In this document: positions 1-9,300 of the stretch, piece by piece
Position numbering within the stretch: position 1 is the stretch's first letter
How the letters are laid out: every line of letters begins with the position of its first letter
Assembly (NCBI GenBank): GCA_000934455.1
Contig: KN885239.1
Location: 9,994 to 35,842, forward strand
DNA: 25,849 nt
DNA from: Apostichopus parvimensis
Taxonomy: Eukaryota; Echinodermata; Holothuroidea; Aspidochirotida; Stichopodidae
Direction: 5' to 3'
The notes under the pieces: generated by a model
The model's input: only the letters and a program-made list of their open reading frames with translations
Told to the model about the DNA's origin: nothing
Database searches by the model: none
Translations under genes and position numbers: made by a program

Positions 1-65
1 TGCAGACATTTGAAGCTTACTTCTGATTTCGTCCCACATGTGTGGGATTAATTTTGGGTGGCCAA

Positions 66-84
66 CACCCCCCCCCCTCCCCCC
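66..84 (+). repeat. C-rich homopolymer run
   Basis: A run of C bases broken by one A and one T lies in the intron after PLK4 exon 15. Nothing else recognisable is seen in 1-207. Confidence 0.8.
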
Positions 85-207
85 ACGCACAAAAACAGAA
101 GGTATACATTGCCAGGTTCTCGATGAGACTACCAAAATAATCTCCAATATGCAGCATTAAATGTCAATCCCGATAGAAGTTGAAAACCTTTTTTACGTGA
201 GACTTAC

Positions 208-314
208 ATGTTAACGTTGCCCTCGGTATCGTGGTAGGTGACCAGGGCCACAGACGATTTCACTGCCAGCTGGGAGCCATCAATGTACTGGATGCGGATT
301 TCACCAGAGACCAT
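208..314 (-). CDS. PLK4: PLK4 exon 15: polo box 3 strands
   Basis: Residues 949-983. [16 protein letters not shown] and [12 protein letters not shown] parallel human VWVQFNDGSQLVVQAG and SISYTSPNGQT. It leaves in phase 2 at GTAAGT, so the gene continues to the left of position 1 with roughly 40 residues still missing. Confidence 0.94.
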
Positions 315-3300
315 CTTAGAAAATTACAGAGATATAAAAAAAAAAATTGGGGGTTATGCAAAACGGCAAAACATGGATCAGAAGGTGACTTTGTTGACTA
401 ATCTGGTAGGCCTGACGGATAATATTGTCCGAAACTTTTCCAGACTTTTACTTGGATGAATTCTTTAATGTTCTGGGCAAAAATGTTAAAAGACTCAAAT
501 TGTGGGATCTTTGTTTTTATTTTTATTACCTGCGATGCCCAGCCGACATTATGAACGTAGAGCCTCTTCAAGACTTCGTCCCTATCGTGTTGATTTGCGC
601 TCTTGAAATCTGAAACATGAAAATGCACACAAAGAAGACATATATGTGTGATACAGTGTACAGCTTTTGCGTTGTGATGCGGGGAAAATTTGCGACAGAA
701 CTTTTGACTACCTTCGTTTCTGTCGCTGGAATATCCCTCGAATTACCACAGCAGGGTGTTACAATGACATTGGACACGTATGAAGCAAGAAACCAGAAAT
801 CGAAACAGCTTAGTGATTCCTTGCCGGAATTCACACGAGAATATTTTATCGTAACACTGCAGAACGAGATTTCAATTTTCAACCAAATGCCGCATTCAAA
901 TGTTCTGCGAGATTCGGTGGCCAAATATATCATGTTTGTTATATGGCAGATAATGAATGAAAATTGGAAAACACATTTTCATCTGCAAATGGTCGACAAA
1001 CACTTTCACATCTTTCTCACTCCATCCCTGACCAACTGTTTCTTCCCCTCCCCCACCCTAAAAAGGAGAAGAAAAGAAAGATAAAACACAGAAGTATCCA
1101 TGAGCATCTATTTTGTGAAAGGTTAAAATTGGGAAAATGGAAATAATTATTGTGACACTGCAGAAAAAATGTCAATCTTTAACCACTGCTGATTTACACA
1201 TGATCAGAAAGAGTCTTACACCAAAGTGGATCAGTTAACAAGATTTCACATTTTCTCATGTTTCTGTAGCATCCCTTCGAGTCGCACGATAGGGTATTAA
1301 ACCCCCCCTCCCCCCCCAAAAAAAAAACTCAATTAGGACGCATTAGAAGACGGAGAAATAAAATTTTATGAATATCGCACAAGATGATTTTTACCTTCTC
1401 CACAATTTGAGCTGACAGGTATTCTATCCGCCACGCGAGACGGAAAACCACTCTTGGTGCTCACGACGGTGCCGTCGTAGGAACAGACTGACGCAGACAC
1501 CAACGGTGCAGCACTGGGGGAGGTGGTGGATCCTAGTGGAATCTGCTGCTTCACCTGCGATAGCGCTTTTGGAGGGGATTCCAAGTGATGACGGCTCTTG
1601 TTTGTCGGCGTTCTCGTTTCTCCTCTTTTATGTTCCAATTCTTCCGATGTTGGTTTCCTAGGTAAAATTGCCAAAAATAAACAGTTTAAAGAATGATTTT
1701 TATTAAGAATATTCCCAAGGCTATATGACCTTAACTTTACTTGCCACAACTCTTTGTTACTGGCCTAAGACTTGACCTGACGGCAGTCCATTTTGTTATG
1801 AACACTGTCATGAATTAATCTGTTTGTTCAGGAAAGAAAAAGTGGAGCCTTCTCCTGTGTATCAAATCGACATCGCCAAAAAATATCTGCATAAAAGGCG
1901 GGTAATGGATACTGACAGAATTTCAAGGGGGATGAAAAGCCGTTGAAAATATCCTGAACTCACCGGTTGAGAATAATAGGAAAGTAAGGTCCATGACCAA
2001 CCCTGGACTCCAGGGTAGCTACGGTTGATTCCACCTCTATACACTTCTGATACAGCTGTGCAAGAATGGAAGGAGAATAAAATGTTTTGAAACATCATCA
2101 AGTGAGAATACATTGTATTCTTCCTTGTCAGAAATTGGTATCACATTTTACAGAGAAATTCAAGAAATATATGCACAACTTTGCAAAAACTCAGCAATGT
2201 TATCAGCAAATATTTACTATTATTATTATATATATTATTATATACTATTATTTATATTATATTATTTCAGAAATCTTCCAACAGGAGTGAAAATTGAAAG
2301 AAAAAAAAAAAGGGCCAGCAGATTTTTAAGGGGTTGTGGTGCAACACATTTTATACCACCATCAGAATCAAACTTGTTTAAAAGCCATAGTTTATTGATA
2401 AGTCCTGCGTCAAAGGCCAAAAACCTGCAAAGTTGAAACCAAAATATGGAAATAGAAATCATTTTTCTTACGTCTTGAATGTGCTCCAGAAGCACCTGGA
2501 GACTTCCTGGTAGATTGGCCTTGTCCTCGAGGGTGGGTTGATTGTGCGTGCTGCCCTCTGCATCGGTTACCATGACACCAGAGGAAGATACATGGACTCT
2601 CCCTCCTACCAAATGAAGAAACATCAGGAACGACTCAAAATTAGAAGCATCTCAAAACTTAATGCCTTATCCTTCATTTTAATGTCAAACACTAAATTGC
2701 ATTGACTTTTCCAACACTGTTTTTGCCATGACCAGATCACGAATCAAACTCGCAAAACTCCAACGAATCCACATTAAATTTATCCACCCTCTTTCCTGGC
2801 AGGGAACATTCTAGAGGACACTCATAATGGCAAAGTTGAGCAAAGACTACATATACTACAATGATTTATACTTCATAAAATGGTAAAACTATTTCATAAT
2901 GTGATTTTCATTTTCGCTTTCATCAATGCATGGAATTTATCGATTTGTAGAAGAAAAAAACAAAAAAGCAACGATATTTTCTTCCTTACCATTATAAAAA
3001 CAAGCTTCCAGATCTGGGTGAGGTCCATTTTCCATGACCATACACTTAGCCTGGTCTGAATACAGGGTGATCTTGGGCGTCTTGGACCGTACCAGGTGCA
3101 CAAACTTGGCAGCGTACTGGTACTTCTTCCAGTATTTGGAGGGCAGATTGTGATAACTGTGAGAGACTGTTTCTTCAGGGGGTGGGCTGGGGGGTCTATC
3201 TGACACAGGAAAACCTTTACCATTGTTTGGTAAATAGGTCATCACCTGTTCCAAAAGAGGCAAAGTTCGAAAAATCTTCTTAGAAGAAAATACTAACAAT

Positions 3301-6300
3301 TTTATGCAAGTGGAATCTTGGAAGGCTTTTTTTCCATACATACTGTAATATCATTATACTACACACCACCTTATTTAGTGAATCAGCATATTTTACCTGA
3401 GTTTTGTCACTGGAAATTTATTGCATTATAAACATGTGGCTAGTGAAGTCATTACAAATAAGTACACATTTTGTTTTTCTTTCTTCACCAAATATGAACC
3501 TATAGTTATTACTTAACAAGCTATTTTTGGCTCCCTACAATTACAGACATGAATCGTTGGCTTTGTAGGGTAGGGACAAGTTTTTGACTAATCTGCTAGC
3601 TCGTTCCTTCCTCCGTACCGACTTCCATTCTGCATGACGTCTATCGACGAAAATAGGTCGTCGGAAAGAGTCGCAAGTGCGACGACGAAACAAGACAGAG
3701 CTGAGGAGCCAATACGGTTTCGACGGACTAAAGCACAAATATATAGATCTTACATGTCTTTTGGGATCAAAATGAGTAAAAAAAAAAAACCGCTTTCACC
3801 GGGACCGACTGTCTGACGAAACAAGTCACGTGGTCGTCTCATTACGATTGATCAGTTACTGAAAAACTCAATCGGCCTGTAAAAACTACATACTCTCCAT
3901 GGTGAGTGTTATTACAGGGGAGTGTTCTGAATATTGTTACCTTACATTGGTTTAAATTCTTAGTTACCTTCATTCCATCTTGGGATATTCTCTGCACCTC
4001 CACGACTCTATCGCAGCCGTCCTTCCTCTTCAGAAACTCAACGCACACTTCACCTCCCACCAGGATGCTGACCTATATGTTGGTGAAAAATGAACAATGG
4101 TCAGAGATGAGTATAATACTATATCTGATAACTACCTTGAATGGTAAAAAAACAAAACAAATGACATAAAAATACACACGAAAGAGGAAAGGAAAGTTGC
4201 ATAAGACACGGAGGAAAAAACTGGCTGACAACTTGAACAGAATAGCAAATTTTTGGAGTAACTTTATGACTTTGAATTATTTGTGAAAATACTAAAACCT
4301 AAGATTTTCTGTGTAAAAACATAGGGAACTTATTCAAGTGGCATTTTAGGTGGTAGCTTATAGCAAAATGTTGCAACAAGGAGCCAATAGTGTTACTCAT
4401 TTGTACAGATGTAATGCTGCTTTTTGTAGATAAAAAAATTGACTATTAATCGATATAGTATCATAATCATCAAAAACCCCATCAACTTGAAAATTGTTCC
4501 TTGTTTGTTGCGGCAAAAAGTGCAAAGTAAAAGAATCTCTTAAGATTGGGAAAACGCTCATAACATTTCCCGGAGTCCTCACTAATACCTACCACGGCAT
4601 TTCTGGTCTGCTGTCGAATAGGCCGGAGTCTGCTCGCGTTCAACGGGGGTGTCAGATCCGTCAACCTCTTAGCCCCCGTCTCGCTTCTCTCTGAGCCTTC
4701 TTCTGTCCTGTTTTGTTTCCTTGCATTTCGTTTCTGCATTGGCTCTTGGTTTCTGATTCCCTCCTCCCCCGTCGAGGTTCCTGTGGTCGAGTGAGTGCGG
4801 CTCCCGAACCTCTGCACCGTGGGCGGTTCCATGATGACGGGGCCATTCTGCTGCAGGTTCTGCTTCCCCGCGAGGACGCTCCCCTCCGTCTGGCTTCCGT
4901 TCTTGTCTGTATGGCTACCGCCCAACCCGGAGCTGATACTACCAGATGGCACACTCCCTCCGGGGACGCCACGGTCAGCTCGACGAGTCCCCCCTGTACT
5001 AACCTCTGTTGACAACAGTTTGGCTTTACTTATTCCAGATAACATGTTTTGGTCGTTGTGATTGTTCGACTTTGCATCCATACCCCTTTCAAAATGGTAC
5101 GACCGGCCTTCCCTCCCTAAATCGGAGATTCCCGGCCGTGAGACAGAAGTCCCACTGTTGTTCTCCCAGAATCCCGAAGATTTCTTGTTACTGTCGGAAT
5201 GCAACCCATCTCTCGCGGATGAGGAACCGGTGTGACCATCGTGATAACCTTGGTGATGAACATAGTCCTTCTGTGAGAGATCCGAGAGAAACTGTGCCGT
5301 TTTAGCCGCTAACTCGTTCTCTGTTTTATTTCCAGGATTGAGTTCTGTAGAGAGATGTGGGGGGAGAGGATGAACAATGCTCACAGGTTAAAAAGTCTGT
5401 AAACAAGGCGATTAAAGGGTCCTACTAGAGAGGACAATAGGACATACATTGCAATACTTGCCAATAATGAGTGTTAAAACATATAGTGAAATTACATTAC
5501 CAGTTTCAAAGTAACATATGGAAGAGAGGGGGGGGGGGGCAAAATAGAGAGAAAAAAATAGGAAATAAATATGTATTAACAATAACCTCAAAAATTAATT
5601 AATTTGCATTGAATAAATTAAGTCTGGATGAGATCAATGCTATATTATTATTTTTTTTTTTTTGAAGAGAATAAACTCATCATTTTTTCAAATGGTCGAA
5701 AGCCACAAAGGTTAATCTTATACCCTTGAGTCTTCTTTGTTCGTCTTGGGTGTGGAAATAATCTCTCTCTCTGACAGGAGGGGATGGAGGATGCCTTTGG
5801 TATGGATCTCTCCACCTAACATCTTCCCGGTTGCCCGATTGTAAATCACCCAAGGCAGAATGGGTGGCTGGAATGAGATTCTGTTCGTCCTCCGAGATGA
5901 TCGGCGTCAGGCTGGAGAGGGGCAGCGCCCTCATTGGTCTTGATCTCGAAGAGGGTCGGGTAGGTGCAGTCGCAGTGGTGGAGCTTGTTGCCATGGTTGC
6001 ACGGCCGCTATCGTGAGAGGATCCGACATTCTAAACGGTGAAGCAGGTGAACAGAAAAAAAAAGGTTATTATAATGGGAATGGAAAAGGTCTAGGTTTCA
6101 GTTGCTTGATGAGTCACACTGTACATGATGCGCATGAGACAGGACTTTAATTTGAAATAAGAAGAAAGAGAGAGAAAACTTAGTGGTCATATAAACAGCT
6201 CAACGAAATATCATCAACACAGTGAAAGATGTATCAAGGAGCAGTTAAGGCAGGAAACCTACAGGAGAATAAGGAGGATCATGCCCCCCATCTTCTTATC

Positions 6301-9300
6301 CCTCCACTCCCGTGCACCCTTCCACCCATCTCCCAATCCCTCTACTCACCCACACCCCTCCATCTTCAAATCACTCTTCTCCCCCGCACCCCTCCACCTT
6401 CAAATTACTCTACTCCCCCTCACTCTTCAAATCCCTCTACTCTCCCACACCCCTTCATCTTCTTATCCCTCTACTCCCCCGCACCCTTCCACCCATCTTC
6501 CAATCCTTCTTCTGCCCCGCACCCCTCCATCTTCAAATCACTCTTCTCCCCCCGCACCCCTCTGCCTTCAAATCCCTCTACTCCCCCTCACTCTTCAAAT
6601 CCCTCTACTCTCCCACACCCCTTCATCTTCCGATCCCTCTACTCTCCTGCACCCCTCCACCTTTAAATCCCTCTACTCCCCCACACTCCTCCACCTTTAA
6701 ATCCCTCTACTCCCCTCACACCCCTCCCAACCGCCCTCCATCTTTCACCACTATTCAATGGAGTCCCCACTCACCCTGACGGCTGGAGGTCTCCCCTGTT
6801 CTCTACCACCCACAAAACTGCTGGAAGGCTTCGCCATGAACGGGTGGTCCAAAATCCCGGAGAGGGTAATCCTATCGTTTGGGTTTATCCTCAAGAGTTT
6901 TGTGATTAGATCGGAGGCGTCCGAGGACAACCCGTCCGGCATCTTGTATTCGCCCAGGACGACCTTGTTGAGGGTCGTCTTGACCGCTGCGGTGTCAAAC
7001 GGGGGCTTCCCCGTGAAGAAGGTCACCAGCATGCACCCGAGGGACCACACGTCGGACTCCAGGCCGTGGGCGCTCCTCGTCGCGATCTCCGGAGATATGT
7101 AATTGGGTGTTCCACACATTGTGTAATGTTTGTCGCTGGGTAGGTTCACCCTCGTCGCCAGTCCAAAATCTGCGATTTTCTGTATTTTTTTAAGGGAGAG
7201 AACAAAATGTACATGGTGATGCATCCCGCTGTTAATTCTCACGGTCTTCCTTTCGGCTATAAAAAACATGTTTTGTTGTATTATATTTCCATTTTCATCG
7301 TTCCTTCTTCTCACTTTGTTCTAAATAAAGTGTTTTTGTTGATGATGCCGCATAGGCAGAGCATCTTATGTTTGCTATTTGGTTGCTATGACAACACTTA
7401 ATTAATCCACCCACCCACCCACACACCTACCCATCCACCCACCCATCCAATCATCCATCCACCCACCCACCCATCGATGCATCCACTCATCCATCCAACA
7501 ATTCATCCATCCATCCATCCACTTCTACATATCAAGAAATCTGTCAGTCATTGTGGTACAACTTCCCAATTGGCCACAATCTGTACTTCTATCTCAAGCA
7601 AAAGTGCTGGGCATCCGTCCATTGATCGATCAATCAATCAATTGACCATGCAATCAAACAGTTAAGGAGTCTCTACTTTCAACCGACCATTTATAGTTCT
7701 ATAAAATACTGTACAAGCATGCAACTTACACAATGCATATCCTCTGTGAGTAGCATATTAGCCAGAGTGAGATCCCGGTGAAGTATGCCGTGTGAATGCA
7801 GATACAGCAAACCTAAGACGATCTCTTTCAAGAAATGAGCAGCTGAAAACAAGAGCCAAAGTAAATAAATATATATATAAACAAATATACAAATAAAAAA
7901 TATACAAATAAATATAACGCAAATTATCAGAGCAAAAAAAGATTAATGTTCTATAGTATAATAGCCTTAAGCATGATATTTTTTTACTGCTTTCACAAAT
8001 TTCTTTTGGCAAAAGTTGCTTCCACTTTTGTAACAATATCATTTTCCCCCACATATTATATCAACTACTGAATACAGTATATATGATGAAAAGCAAAGTT
8101 TTCAAAATATTGGACAAAAATTCAATTTGGCAAAAAACCGACAAAAAATTCTTTTGCAAAAATTTGCTTTCACTTTTTTGACTATATCATTTTTTCCCAT
8201 ATATATTATATCAACTACTGAATACATTATATGATGCAAAACAAAATTTTCAGAATATTGGACAAAATTTTAATTGGCAAAAAGCCTGACACAAACTGCA
8301 GCTTTAAGGGGCTCAGTCTTATGACCGCAATGTTCATCTCTGGGAAATGTGGGGGGGGGGGGGGGTTAGTCCCTTTTCATGCATGCGTTATACATTTCAT
8401 TATTACGCTGGGTTCTCACCTTCACCCTCAGACAGTAGTTTGTGATTGGTCTTTAGATACGTATGGAGTTCTCCATTTCTACACATTTCAAGAACCAGGT
8501 AGACGTAGTTCTCATCTTCAAAGTAGCTGTAGAGCTGAAAGAATAATTGGTAAACCTCTGGTTGTAAAGAATTATAAGGAGCGATGCAAAATAACCCCCG
8601 AGTATCAATTACCGAAAGAAATATGTCGGCCATCGTCGTGTATACATGCAAACCAGCTGATAATTTTCAGGGTAATCTGCCGAGATAGAGTAGCTGTTAG
8701 TAAACTTCCTATAAACTCAATTTTTTCTTCAATATTATTTACTTCACCTCTGTGGTCTGTTGACGTTTAGGGTAGGTCTATATATCCCTGATTGATATTC
8801 TGTCTGTCTACTTATCTTTCTATTAAACATCAATTGAGTTACAACCTCATCAGATGACCAAACCACTGCCTACACCTACTTTGGGTTCCCCTGGTAACCG
8901 CACATCGATCTGACCAGAAACTCACCTCGAGAATTGACGGATGCTTCAGCTGACAATGGATCTCCACCTCATTTCGCACTCTGGAGACCATTCCGGAAGC
9001 TTTCATCTTCTTCTTGTCAATCTAGATCAAAGATGGTTTTTATAGTATTTGAGATGGATGAACACAAATATCATATTACTGAACACCTAATGTAAACCAA
9101 TAGAACATCACTGGTTAAGAAAGGCATATATATATATCAATTTACTCAAGTTGCTGAATACTGTGGTAGGTGGTGTATATAAAAAAACTGGCTTACCATT
9201 TTGATAGCAACCTCCTGGCATGTGTTGATGCTCTTTGCCCTATAGACACATGCAAACCCTCCTCTTCCCAACAGCCCAGAAACCTCATAATTCTGTGAGG

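Noticed and set aside
21-112. Possible next PLK4 exon ending at a GTAAGC donor at 15-20 (minus strand)
   Set aside because: The donor looks good and a frame is open, but the translation runs through the homopolymer and does not resemble the end of polo box 3.
6229-6779. Three overlapping plus-strand open frames of 139-155 codons, rich in Pro, Ser and Leu
   Set aside because: They are translations of the CT-rich minisatellite; all three frames are open because the repeat lacks stop-forming purines.
9240-9270. Apparent loss of the third glycine in the PLK4 ATP loop (GRGGFACV)
   Set aside because: Polo-like kinases normally have Ala at that position (GxGGFA); the Cys is at a variable site, so nothing is missing.
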